From: an uncultured Clostridium sp.
GTDB lineage: Bacteria > Bacillota > Clostridia > TANB77 > CAG-508
Direction: 5' to 3'
Length of the DNA stretch: 51,685 nt
NCBI GenBank assembly: GCA_948470025.1
Contig: CAOKNG010000005.1
Span: forward strand, 1 to 51,685
Position 1 is the first letter of the stretch; each line of letters opens with the position of its first letter. The translations under genes and the position numbers were made by a program. Shown piece by piece: positions 1 through 8,726 of the stretch. The notes beneath the pieces were generated by a model. That model was not told where the DNA came from. It made no database searches and saw only the letters and a list, made by a program, of their open reading frames with translations.

Positions 1-10
1 AAATTACAAA

Positions 11-1347
11 ATGTTGGCTAAATTTAAAAAAATAGTCATAACGGAATATTAGGACCATAATTATCTTACTAATTTTAGCTAGTATTACAATCAATTTAGT
101 AATGGGAAATAATGGAATCATAGCAAGAACAGTACAAGTAAAACAAGATTATGAAATGGAAACCGTAAGAGAAGAAGTTGTTTTAATGCTATCAGATTAC
201 ACATTAAAACAATATCAAACGAACCAAAATTTAGAAGATTACTTAGAACAACAAGTAAACGAAAGCAAGATAGAAAGTGTAGAAAATAATAGAGATGGAA
301 CACATACAATAATTATAAATGATTATATGGTAACAATTGATGATGAAATATTAGAAGTAATCGATATCACAAAAGCAAAAGCAATACCTAAAATTAGTAA
401 CCTGAAATTAGTAGTTGTTAATGCACTAGATGGAACAGAAACAGAAGCAAAAGATAACGAAGTACTGGAAGGAACACCGATAAAAATAACTTTTGATATA
501 AGTTTTGAAGAAGGTATATTAGTAGGAGTAAATGAGGGAACATTAGAAAATGGAAAAGTTGAATATACTACTAATGGTTTTCAACAAGAAGTTAAGTTTA
601 TTATAATAGGAAAAATAGGTGAAGAGGAATGTGTAAAAACAAAAACAATTATATTGAAAAGTTTATATAGAAAACAATATATTTCAGATACTGTTCAAAT
701 AGGTGATTTTGTTAATTATTCAGCAGGGCAATGGACAAAGAGCGATATAGAAAAAATGGGGGAACTATATGAAGGAAGTTCACTGCCAACCGTTCTAAGG
801 AAATTTGGGGGATTTGAAATAGGTACAAGCAAAGATGAGAGTATCAGTACGTGGAGGAATTTACAAAATAAATATAGTGGTGGTTGGCGTGTTTTGAGTA
901 AAAATGACGATGGAAGTGTTAATATAATACATGCAGGTACACCAGAGGGGTATTTGAGTAGTAGTGGTTATGAGAATGTTAAAGCTAGTATGGAAGTGCT
1001 CACAGAGTTGAGAGATTGGAGCATGTATGAGGATACGATGGGATTTTCTGTGCCTGGTTCGGCTCGTTGTGTTCGATTTGTTGGTGACTTGGATCATTTT
1101 GCCTCAGGAGATTCTTTATGGCAAATAGGAGTATATTACTGGGCGGCATCAACGCTTAACGGTGGAAAGTACTTAACAACAGTGAATGCATCAGGAAGTT
1201 ACCGGACATTCAGATGGACCATATTGTTTTGGAGTAAGACCAGTTGTAACATTGAAAGGTAATGTGTTTGTAACAAATATTTCAGAAAGTACTACACATA
1301 ATGAACCAGAAACAGCATGGGGATTGAGTTTAGGTATGAATAACTAA
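11..1347 (+). CDS. Prepilin-like surface protein with C-terminal WRVLS/YW-AS/GVRPVV domain, needs frame changes
   Basis: The N-terminal region has a hydrophobic helix followed by MGNNGIIAR, as in clostridial type IV prepilin-like proteins (hydrophobic stretch, then NLVMGNNGI). The C-terminal half carries the pattern GGWRVLSKN, YYWAAS and GVRPVVTLKG, common in secreted proteins of gut clostridia. The longest single frame runs 102-1262 and ends abnormally. At 1203 an in-frame CGG (TAC CGGA CAT) must be crossed with a +1 shift to reach GVRPVV and the stop at 1345-1347. At the 5' end the hydrophobic helix continues upstream of the ATG at 102, with no start codon in that frame. It joins an ATG at 11 only through a further +1 shift between about 41 and 53. 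The protein is probably exported or surface-associated. The 5' end may be genuinely damaged, because the window begins here. Confidence 0.55.
1203..1206 (+). other. CGGA +1 frameshift site (prepilin-like gene)
   Basis: The zero frame reads AGT TAC CGG ACA and then runs into a stop at 1260-1262. Skipping C1203 gives AGT TAC GGA CAT and leads to FGVRPVVTLKG, the expected end of this domain. The shift is +1 and the CGG is exactly in frame. Confidence 0.85.
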
Positions 1348-1475
1348 AGTGTCCGTGTGTATCAAGTGCTAAAATATTAGGAAATTATTAGAAGGTTATA
1401 ATTAGAATTTCAATAGATGTCAAAACAAAAGAAGAGGTTATTTGCAAGGCAAATGGAAAAAGTATATGAAAAATC

Positions 1476-1503
1476 TTGACAAATTTTTTTATTGTGGTAC
1501 GAT
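1476..1503 (+). promoter_or_regulatory. Promoter of reverse rubrerythrin
   Basis: The -35 box TTGACA (1476-1481) is followed after 16 bases by TACGAT (1498-1503), with an alternative GATAAT at 1501. AGGAGG lies at 1521-1526. Confidence 0.65.
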
Positions 1504-1533
1504 AATAAAAAATAAAAATGAGGAGGAATGAAG

Positions 1534-2085
1534 ATGAAAGCATATGTTTGTAAAGTATGTGGATATGTACATTTTGGAGAAGAAGCTCCAGAAAAATGCC
1601 CACAATGTGGAGCAGGAAAAGAAAAGTTTGAGTTAAAAGAAGAAACAAAAGGAGCAAAAGAATACGCAGATGAACATCAAATAGGAGTAGCAAAAGGATT
1701 AGACGAACAAGTTGTCAAAGGATTAAAAGATAATTTTATGGGAGAATGTACGGAAGTAGGAATGTACCTTGCTATGAGCCGTCAAGCAGACCGTGAAGGA
1801 TACCCAGAAGTTGCAGAAGCCTATAAGAGATATGCATGGGAAGAAGCAGAACATGCAGCAAAATTTGCAGAATTATTAGGAGAAATTGTATACCCAGATA
1901 CAAAGAAAAACTTAATGCTAAGAGCAGAAGCAGAATGTGGAGCATGTATGGGTAAAAAAGAACTTGCAACAAGAGCAAAAGAACTTGGCTATGATGCCAT
2001 CCACGACACCGTACACGAAATGGCAAAAGACGAAGCCCGCCATGGAAGAGGATTTGATGGGTTATTAAAAAGATATTTTAACTAA
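1534..2085 (+). CDS. Reverse rubrerythrin (N-terminal rubredoxin, C-terminal diiron domain)
   Basis: A cytoplasmic peroxide- and oxygen-detoxifying enzyme of anaerobes. The rubredoxin module comes first: CKVCGY and CPQCGAG are the two Cys pairs that bind one iron, in roughly residues 1-35. A ferritin-like four-helix domain follows, with Glu and His ligands in motifs such as EEAEHAAKF and [10 protein letters not shown]. This order is the reverse of classical rubrerythrin and matches the reverse rubrerythrin of clostridia, which reduces H2O2 and O2 with electrons from NADH through rubredoxin-type partners. AGGAGG at 1521-1526 fits the ATG at 1534 (7-base spacer) better than the ATG at 1528. It is a single gene with its own promoter and terminator. 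Confidence 0.9.
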   Translation: MKAYVCKVCGYVHFGEEAPEKCPQCGAGKEKFELKEETKGAKEYADEHQIGVAKGLDEQVVKGLKDNFMGECTEVGMYLAMSRQADREGYPEVAEAYKRYAWEEAEHAAKFAELLGEIVYPDTKKNLMLRAEAECGACMGKKELATRAKELGYDAIHDTVHEMAKDEARHGRGFDGLLKRYFN

Positions 2086-2092
2086 ATAAACG

Positions 2093-2128
2093 AAAACCGA
2101 GCTAGCATTTTTCAGCTGGCTCGGTTTT
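2093..2128. terminator. Bidirectional terminator between convergent genes
   Basis: A perfect 10-bp stem, AAAACCGAGC / GCTCGGTTTT, has A and T runs on its two sides, so it can serve both the rubrerythrin gene and the convergent minus-strand gene. Confidence 0.85.
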
Positions 2129-2131
2129 ACT

Positions 2132-2668
2132 TTAAAATAAGGCGCTGGTTGGGATGTATAGGTCATCTGGTGGAGTTACTAAGTCGTCTTGTGGCTTGTT
2201 ACAAGATTGTATTTCTTCAATTTCAATAATGGGAATATTGCCATGGTAGTCGCCTTTTGTGATTTTTCCAGTAATTTCTACCCATGTATTATCGGAAAAT
2301 TTGGAAGCTTCTTTGTAATTACATAGAAAGCCAACCACTAATGTTTGATTATCCGAAGTTACTTTCATATTTCTTGCAAGTACAAATTGTGTTTCACTAA
2401 AATCATATACACGATAGACATATCCTGTAAAATGAATTTTTTGTCCTACATATTCATCTAAATTATCGTGAACAGCTTTTAAAATATTGGTATAATTGTC
2501 GGAATTGATGTTAGCCACATTTGGTGTAGGAAGACAAGTTGAATTTTGGTTTGTATGGAACATATCATAAATACGAAAACCAATCATACCGAAAAGCACA
2601 ATGGTAACAATAACAAATAGGATTTTTAAAAGGAATTTATAATCAAATTTTACATTACAAATAAACAT
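2132..2668 (-). CDS. Membrane-anchored protein with DUF1980/YcgQ-like C-terminal domain
   Basis: One N-terminal membrane helix (ILFVIVTIVLFGMIG, about residues 15-30) is followed by an extracytoplasmic region. The C-terminal part (GQKIHFTGYVYR, FSETQFVLARN, VVGFLCNY, WVEITGKI) resembles the conserved end of YcgQ/TIGR03943 proteins, which work beside YcgR-type permeases. It lacks their CCxAD-like Cys motif. The ATG at 2668 is preferred over the GTG at 2680 because GTGAGG then serves as the ribosome binding site. No permease partner lies beside it. The family assignment rests on motif resemblance; no function is claimed. Confidence 0.6.
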   Translation of the reverse strand: MFICNVKFDYKFLLKILFVIVTIVLFGMIGFRIYDMFHTNQNSTCLPTPNVANINSDNYTNILKAVHDNLDEYVGQKIHFTGYVYRVYDFSETQFVLARNMKVTSDNQTLVVGFLCNYKEASKFSDNTWVEITGKITKGDYHGNIPIIEIEEIQSCNKPQDDLVTPPDDLYIPTSALF

Positions 2669-2814
2669 AGCATACCTCACTTATATATTAAATTATGGTA
2701 TTACAATGTATGAAAGAGGGAAAACGTTTATGCTTGTTTTTTGAAAATAAGCAGTTTAATTTGCTACCATTTAGAATATCAATAAAAAAATTTTAACAAA
2801 AAGTAAAAATAGTC

Positions 2815-2843
2815 TTGACAAATAGGAACAAATGTTTTAAAAT
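2815..2843 (+). promoter_or_regulatory. Promoter of ORF6N-domain gene
   Basis: TTGACA (2815-2820), a 17-base spacer and TAAAAT (2838-2843), about 75 bases before the start codon. Confidence 0.75.
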
Positions 2844-2918
2844 AATATCGAATATAAATAAGGATGTTTTCTAGAAAATTTTTACTTTTAACAAATAAAA
2901 AGATAGGAAGTGTCTATT

Positions 2919-3840
2919 ATGAACGAAGAAAATAATAGGATACTAATTAATGAAGAATTAAAAGAAACAACATATGAAACAGAAAAAATTAAGAATTTAA
3001 TTTATACAATACGTGGAAAACAAGTAATGTTAGATAGTGATGTGGCAATGCTATATCATTATACAACCAAAAATATTAATAAAGCTATGAAAAGAAATAT
3101 AGATAGATTTCCGAAAGATTTTTGCTTCCAAATAACAAAAGAAGAATTAGAAACGATGTGGTTCCAAAATGGAACCGCCTATGAAACGAATATAAAATAT
3201 AGAAATGAAAAATATTTGCCATATGTGTATACAGAACAAGGAATTTCTATGTTGTCTGGAATTCTAAAAAATGAGCTAGCGATACAAGTTAGCATAAATA
3301 TAATGAGAGCTTTTGTTGAAATGAGGAAATTTATTCTAAATAATGCCTTTGTATTTCAAGAGATACAAAACATAAAAACGACATTATTAGAACACAATAA
3401 AAAATTTGATATCATATTTAACGAATTACAAAAAGATAGAGAAACAGAATTTAAACAAAAGATTTTTTACAAAGGACAGATTTATGATGCGTATAGTTTA
3501 GTAATCGACCTAATTAAGAAAGCCAAAACGAAACTTGTGATTATAGACAATTACATCGATAACACGGTTTTAAACATGCTAACCAAGAAAAACAAAGACG
3601 TAGAAGTTCATCTCTTAACCTCACAAAATTGTAATCTTATGAAATTAGATATTCAAAAATTCAATCTTCAATACCCAACCCTAAAAATTTCCCATACCAA
3701 CCAATTTCATGACCGATTTCTGATAATGGATGATAAAGAAATCTACCACCTACGGAGCTTCCTTAAAAGACCTAGGAAAGAAATGCTTTGCCATATCGAA
3801 AATGGAAGATATGGAATTAGTGGAAAGAATAAAAGCATAA
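2919..3840 (+). CDS. ORF6N-domain (antirepressor-like) protein, interrupted by a CGGA site
   Basis: The N-terminal ORF6N DNA-binding domain is clear: IYTIRGKQVMLDSDVAMLY, then NRNIDRFPKDFCFQ-type residues and the WFQNGTA/PYVYTEQGISML region. The C-terminal half (FYKGQIYDAYSLVIDLI, IDNYIDNTVL, HDRFLIMD) is the extension typical of chromosomal ORF6N proteins. AGGAAG at 2904-2909 favours the ATG at 2919 over the GTG at 2910. The zero frame goes out of register at an in-frame CGG at 3753. Skipping one base gives YHLGASLKDLGKK and ends at 3840, for 306 residues in total. YH(I/L)GASLKDLGKKCFA is a strongly conserved end of this family, so the shift is real rather than an alternative tail. Such proteins often derive from phages. 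Confidence 0.8.
3753..3756 (+). other. CGGA +1 frameshift site (ORF6N gene)
   Basis: CAC CTA CGG AGC in the zero frame. Skipping C3753 gives CAC CTA GGA GCT (HLGA), the conserved family sequence. Confidence 0.9.
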
Positions 3841-3930
3841 AAACTAACGTTTAAAGATTTTTAAATTTTTAATTAAAAAACGTGCAATTAATATTGCAAT
3901 TTTCAAAACTATTTTTTTCTGAAAAATTCC

Positions 3931-3959
3931 TTGCGTAAAAGTGGATTTAGTGATATAGT
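3931..3959 (+). promoter_or_regulatory. Promoter of secA
   Basis: TTGCGT (3931-3936), a 17-base spacer and TATAGT (3954-3959). AGGAGG precedes the ATG at 3997. Confidence 0.7.
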
Positions 3960-3996
3960 TACAAACGGATTATTTTAATTTTAGGAGGAAACGTAA

Positions 3997-6720
3997 ATGG
4001 GATTATTTAAAACCTATAGTGAAAAAGAAGTAAAAAGAGTAATGCCAATGGTAAATAGAATTAATGCATTAGAAGAAGAGATTTCAGGATTATCGGATGA
4101 TGAGTTAAAAGCAAAAACGGAATATTTTAAAAAGGAATTAGAACAAGGAAAAAAATTGGATGATATATTAGAAGAAGCGTTTGCAGTAGTTAGAGAGGCT
4201 TCTAAAAGGGTACTAGGTATGAGACATTTTGATGTGCAATTAATTGGTGGTATCATTTTGCACCAAGGTAGAATTGCTGAAATGAAAACTGGTGAAGGAA
4301 AAACCTTAGTTGCTACCTTACCAGTTTACCTAAACGCCCTTACAGGAAAAGGAGTTCATGTAATTACCGTTAACGACTATCTTGCCAAACGTGATAGCGA
4401 ATGGATGGGAAAACTATACAAATTTTTAGGGTTAACGGTAGGACTTGCTATTTCTGGTATGGAACCAGATGAAAAAAGAAAAGCCTATGCTTGTGATGTT
4501 ACTTATGGAACCAATAACGAATTTGGATTTGATTATTTAAGAGATAACATGGTAATTTATAAAAACCAAGCCGTTCAAAGAGATTTACAATTTGCCATTG
4601 TGGATGAAATTGATAGTATTTTAATTGATGAAGCACGTACCCCATTAATCATTTCAGGACGTGCAAACCAATCGTCAGACCTTTACAAAAAAGCCAACGA
4701 TTTTGTAAAACGTTTACAAGCAAAAGTCATTGTAGAAGAAGATATTAAAGATGAAGAACAAGCAGAAGATAACGAAAACTATGACTACATAGTGGATTTA
4801 AAAGCAAAATCCGCTTCTTTAACCATAAAAGGAATAAAAAAAGCAGAAGAATTCTTCCATATCGATAATTTTAACGATTTGGATAATTCTGAAATTGTAC
4901 ACCATGTAAACCAAGCTTTACGCGCACATGGTGTTATGAAACGTGATATTGATTATATGGTAAAAGATGGAGAAGTACTAATTGTAGACGAATTTACCGG
5001 AAGAATTATGTATGGAAGAAGATACAATAATGGACTTCACCAAGCTATCGAAGCAAAAGAAGGTGTAAAAATTGCAGATGAATCCAAAACCCTTGCTACT
5101 ATTACTTTCCAAAATTACTTTAGAATGTATGCAAAATTAGCGGGTATGACAGGTACTGCTATGACAGAAGAAGCCGAATTTAGAGAAATCTATAATTTGG
5201 ATGTTATTGCCATTCCAACCAACAAACCAATGATACGTAATGACCAAAACGATATTATTTATAAAAATGAACCAGCCAAATACCGAGCAATTGTAAAAAG
5301 TGTAAAAGAAAGTTATGAAAAAGGACAACCTGTTTTAGTAGGTACAGTATCCATTGAAAAATCAGAAAAACTAAGTAAAATTTTAAAACAAGAAGGAATC
5401 CCACACTCAGTATTAAATGCCAAATACCATGAACAAGAAGCAACCATTATTGCACAAGCTGGTAAATTTGGAGCAGTTACCATTGCCACGAACATGGCAG
5501 GACGTGGAACCGATATTATGCTTGGAGGAAACAGCGAATACTTAGCAAGAGAAGCCATGAAAAGACAACGTTATACCGATGAACAAATTGAAGAAGCAAT
5601 GGCATTTAATGAAACAAACGACCAAGCTATTTTAGCTTCGAGGGAAAAATTTAGAGCATTAGAAAAACAATATGAAGATGAAATCAAAGAAGAAAAACAA
5701 AAAGTAATCGATGCAGGTGGACTAAAAATTATTGGTACCGAAAGACATGAATCCAGAAGAATTGATAACCAGTTACGTGGACGTAGTGGACGTCAAGGAG
5801 ACATAGGAGAATCCAAATTTTATATTGGCTTAGATGATGATTTAATGAAAATTTTTGGTGGAGACATGATTACCAATGTGTACAACACACTTGGGGCAGA
5901 AGAAGATATGCCGATTGAATCCAAAATTATTTCTGGTGCAGTAGAAAAAGCACAAAAACGAGTAGAAGGTAAAAACTTTAGTATTCGTAAACACGTACTT
6001 CAATATGATGATGTTATGAATACACAAAGAGAAATTATTTATGCTCAACGTAAACAAGTATTAGATGGAAATAACCTAAAAGAAAGCATTGTGCATATGA
6101 TAACTGAGTTAGCAACAAGTATTGTAAGCAGCTATTTTGTAGAAGAACCAGTTAATAAAAATTCTTTAAAAGAAGAAATTAGAACGGTTTTTGGAATTGA
6201 AACCCTAGAAAGCTTACAAGATAAAAAATTAGAGAGCCAAAAGGTAATAGAAGAAGTAACCAATAAAGCATTAGCTCGTTACGAACAAAAAGAACAAGAA
6301 ATAGGAGAAACAGACTTAAGAGAACTAGAACGAGTTGTTATGCTAAAAGTAGTAGACCAAAAATGGATGGATCATATTGATGCTATGGACGAATTAAAAG
6401 ATGGAATAGGACTTCGTGCTTACGGGCAAAAAGACCCAGTCATCCAATATCGTATTGAAGGAACCAACATGTTTGATGAAATGATATACGACATTCAATA
6501 TGATGTAGTAAAAATTCTACTAAACATCCAAAAACAAACCGAAATTCGAAGAGCAGAAACCGCAAGAATTACAAACGCTTCCCTAGAAAATATAAACGAC
6601 GTAAATGGAGGAGCAGAACAAACCCATGTAACTGTAAAAAATGAAGGACCAAAAGTAGGAAGAAACGACCCATGCCCATGTGGAAGTGGGAAAAAGTACA
6701 AGAATTGTTGCGGAAAATAG
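3997..6720 (+). CDS. secA: SecA, preprotein translocase ATPase
   Basis: The motor that drives unfolded preproteins through SecYEG at the membrane. Its 907 residues are the usual length. Walker A (TGEGKT, about residues 98-103) and Walker B (VDEIDS, about 202-207) mark NBD1. The preprotein cross-linking region, NBD2 ([29 protein letters not shown]), helical scaffold and wing follow. The C-terminus is the zinc-binding SEC-C tail [13 protein letters not shown], which binds SecB or the ribosome in other bacteria. A good promoter and AGGAGG lie just upstream. All ten or so CGG trinucleotides in this gene are out of frame, so it contains no in-frame CGG. Confidence 0.98.
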   Translation: MGLFKTYSEKEVKRVMPMVNRINALEEEISGLSDDELKAKTEYFKKELEQGKKLDDILEEAFAVVREASKRVLGMRHFDVQLIGGIILHQGRIAEMKTGEGKTLVATLPVYLNALTGKGVHVITVNDYLAKRDSEWMGKLYKFLGLTVGLAISGMEPDEKRKAYACDVTYGTNNEFGFDYLRDNMVIYKNQAVQRDLQFAIVDEIDSILIDEARTPLIISGRANQSSDLYKKANDFVKRLQAKVIVEEDIKDEEQAEDNENYDYIVDLKAKSASLTIKGIKKAEEFFHIDNFNDLDNSEIVHHVNQALRAHGVMKRDIDYMVKDGEVLIVDEFTGRIMYGRRYNNGLHQAIEAKEGVKIADESKTLATITFQNYFRMYAKLAGMTGTAMTEEAEFREIYNLDVIAIPTNKPMIRNDQNDIIYKNEPAKYRAIVKSVKESYEKGQPVLVGTVSIEKSEKLSKILKQEGIPHSVLNAKYHEQEATIIAQAGKFGAVTIATNMAGRGTDIMLGGNSEYLAREAMKRQRYTDEQIEEAMAFNETNDQAILASREKFRALEKQYEDEIKEEKQKVIDAGGLKIIGTERHESRRIDNQLRGRSGRQGDIGESKFYIGLDDDLMKIFGGDMITNVYNTLGAEEDMPIESKIISGAVEKAQKRVEGKNFSIRKHVLQYDDVMNTQREIIYAQRKQVLDGNNLKESIVHMITELATSIVSSYFVEEPVNKNSLKEEIRTVFGIETLESLQDKKLESQKVIEEVTNKALARYEQKEQEIGETDLRELERVVMLKVVDQKWMDHIDAMDELKDGIGLRAYGQKDPVIQYRIEGTNMFDEMIYDIQYDVVKILLNIQKQTEIRRAETARITNASLENINDVNGGAEQTHVTVKNEGPKVGRNDPCPCGSGKKYKNCCGK

Positions 6721-6816
6721 CCAATTACAAGCACTTGCAGATAGGAGTAAAATGCCAAATGTTAGCATTTGTTATCCCAAATTTTAAGTTTTTGGCAGTT
6801 TTTAGAGAAAAATATT

Positions 6817-6851
6817 GAAAGCAGATAATTTTTAGATAACTATCTGCTTTC
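6817..6851 (+). terminator. Possible terminator after secA
   Basis: A perfect 11-bp inverted repeat, GAAAGCAGATA / TATCTGCTTTC, with a 13-base loop and only a weak T stretch after it. It could equally be another stable RNA hairpin. Confidence 0.4.
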
Positions 6852-6919
6852 ATAGTATAAGCAAAGGTTGGAAAAAATAATATTTTAAAAATAGAATAAA
6901 AACGGGAGTGATTTTAGAT

Positions 6920-7333
6920 ATGAAAAAAATATTTGTAATATGTAGTAAAGCATTTTATAAAGATATACCACCAATTAAAGAAAAATTAGAAGTAAATGGT
7001 TGGGAAGTATTTTTACCTCATACATACGAAAATCCTAATGCTGAAAATGAGTGGTATGCGAAAGGAAAAGAAGAACATGCAAAGATGAAAGGCGAAATGT
7101 TTAAAAGAAGTAGAGATAGAATTAAATCAATGGATGCAGTGTTAACGTTAAATTTTGATAAAAATGGAAAAAAGAACTATGTTGGTGGCTCAACATTTCT
7201 TGAATTATATGAGGCTTTTATGGAAAATAAAAAAATATACTTATGGAATGAAGTACCAGAGGGAATTTTATTTGATGAGATAAGCGGATTTGCACCTGAA
7301 ATTATAAACGGTAATTTAGAGTTAGTAAAATAA
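6920..7333 (+). CDS. Small protein with nucleoside 2-deoxyribosyltransferase-like fold
   Basis: 137 residues. It begins KKIFVICSKAFYKDIPPIKE, a beta strand and helix typical of the Rossmann-like nucleoside 2-deoxyribosyltransferase/TIR-like superfamily. It continues with a DAVLTLNFDKNG strand and GGSTFLELYEAF, where the Gly-rich turn and Glu correspond to the usual GTxxExxxA motif. No transmembrane segment is visible. GGGAGTG upstream fits the ATG at 6920 better than the GTG at 6908. The substrate cannot be told from the sequence, and many such chromosomal proteins have no known function. It stands alone between secA and the CapA gene. Confidence 0.5.
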   Translation: MKKIFVICSKAFYKDIPPIKEKLEVNGWEVFLPHTYENPNAENEWYAKGKEEHAKMKGEMFKRSRDRIKSMDAVLTLNFDKNGKKNYVGGSTFLELYEAFMENKKIYLWNEVPEGILFDEISGFAPEIINGNLELVK

Positions 7334-7437
7334 GAGAGGGTTATTAAATATCTGTGTATTTATGATATTATTTTTATCAAGCAAATAAGAATAAAAATTT
7401 ATATAAGTTGTGATAGCAAAGAAAGTAAAAGGGGATT

Positions 7438-8667
7438 ATGATGGAAAAACAAAAGGTGACGAAGAAAAGTAAAAAACAAAGAGCAAAATTTTTGAAACTT
7501 GCTAGTGTTTTCTTAGTGATAATGCTTGCCATATTTGCGATAGAAATAGGACAGCATTCAAACCAAGAACAGACAGACTTAGTTTCTTCTAGCATAGAAA
7601 AAGAAAATATTGTAGCAGTAGAAGAAAAAAAGAGTGTTACCATTCATTTAATGGCGATTGGGGATGCAATGTGCCATAGTCAGAATTTTAAAGATGCCTA
7701 TCAGGCAAGTACAAAAACGTATGACTTTTCGCATGTATTTACCAATATACGAGAAAAGGTAGGGGCTGCCGATATTGCGATTGGTAATTTAGAAACGACT
7801 TTTGCAGGAGCAGAAAAAGGGTATAGTGGTTTTCCTACGTTTAATACACCAGATGCTTTAGGGTATGCCTTGAAGGATATGGGAGTTGATGTATTGTCAA
7901 CTGCAAATAACCATAGTTTGGACAAGGGGTATAGTGGAATTGTTCGAACATTAGATGTGTTAGATGAAATTGGGGTTTCTCATATGGGGACGTATCGTTC
8001 TAGTGAAGAACAAAATGAACTTCTAATAAAGGATGTAAATGGCATTAAATTTGCATTTTTATCGTTTACTTATGGTACAAATGGTATTCCAGTACCAAAA
8101 GGAAAAGAATATTGTATTAATTTAATTGATGAAACTCTTATGAAAAAGCAAATTGATCAAGCGAAGGCGGAAAATGTGGATGTAATTTGTGTTAGTATGC
8201 ATTGGGGAGACGAGTATAAAATAAAGCAAAATGCGACTCAAGAGAGATTGGCAGATTTTCTATTTGAAAATGAAGTAGATATTATTTTAGGAAGTCATCC
8301 TCATGTGCTAGAACCAATGGAAAAACGAACCATAAGGTTAGCCGATGGGACAACCAAAGATGGGTTTGTAATTTATTCCTTAGGAAACTTCATATCTGCA
8401 CAAAAACAAGAAAACACAAGAAATACGATTCTATTAGATTTACAAATCACCAAAAACCCAGAAGGGAAAATTTCCATTGACAAAGTAGAATACACACCAC
8501 TTTACGTATACGACAAAGGTGTAGGAAAGCCAGAACGATATAAAATACTAGACATTAGGCAAACCATTGCCAATTACGAAAATGGAACCGATACGTCCAT
8601 AGGAGCGACAACCTATAAAACACTACAAACAGAGCTTGCAAAGATTGAAAGTATTATGGGAAACTAA
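7438..8667 (+). CDS. CapA-family (PGA_cap) metallophosphoesterase-like exported protein
   Basis: 409 residues with one N-terminal signal anchor (LASVFLVIMLAIFAIEIG, about residues 19-40), so the rest is outside the membrane. The domain has the family landmarks HLMAIGDAMCH (metal-binding start), IGNLETTFAG, STANNHSLDKG, VSMHWGDEY and GSHPHVLEP, the calcineurin-like residues of CapA/PgsA proteins. Family members take part in poly-gamma-glutamate or capsule assembly, but many stand alone, as here, with no CapB/C genes nearby. GGGG lies 7 bases before the ATG. The gene ends at a bidirectional terminator facing mgtA. Confidence 0.88.
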   Translation: MMEKQKVTKKSKKQRAKFLKLASVFLVIMLAIFAIEIGQHSNQEQTDLVSSSIEKENIVAVEEKKSVTIHLMAIGDAMCHSQNFKDAYQASTKTYDFSHVFTNIREKVGAADIAIGNLETTFAGAEKGYSGFPTFNTPDALGYALKDMGVDVLSTANNHSLDKGYSGIVRTLDVLDEIGVSHMGTYRSSEEQNELLIKDVNGIKFAFLSFTYGTNGIPVPKGKEYCINLIDETLMKKQIDQAKAENVDVICVSMHWGDEYKIKQNATQERLADFLFENEVDIILGSHPHVLEPMEKRTIRLADGTTKDGFVIYSLGNFISAQKQENTRNTILLDLQITKNPEGKISIDKVEYTPLYVYDKGVGKPERYKILDIRQTIANYENGTDTSIGATTYKTLQTELAKIESIMGN

Positions 8668-8692
8668 AAAAGACACAAGAGGTGTCTTTTTT
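8666..8692. terminator. Bidirectional terminator between capA-like gene and mgtA
   Basis: AAAAAAGACAC / GTGTCTTTTTT forms an 11-bp stem with T runs on both strands. Confidence 0.85.
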
Positions 8693-8697
8693 AGTTT

Positions 8698-8723
8698 GTA
8701 GGGGCGAGCCTTGTGTTCGCCCG
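8698..8723. repeat. Small palindromic repeat, GTAGGGGCGA...TCGCCC family, copy 1
   Basis: GTAGGGGCGA, a short loop and TCGCCCG. The same flanks with a different loop recur at 49490-49514, both just after a gene. This looks like a dispersed REP-like element. Confidence 0.7.
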
Positions 8724-8726
8724 AAA

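Noticed and set aside
41-56. Counting the frame change at 42-44 as another CGG shift site
   Set aside because: The CGG there is not in the frame of the upstream codons, and the beginning of the gene lies at the window edge, so it is kept apart.
1060-1162. Other CGG trinucleotides in the prepilin-like gene as shift sites
   Set aside because: They are out of frame (for example TCG GCT, GCG GCA and AAC GGT) and the frame continues normally through them.
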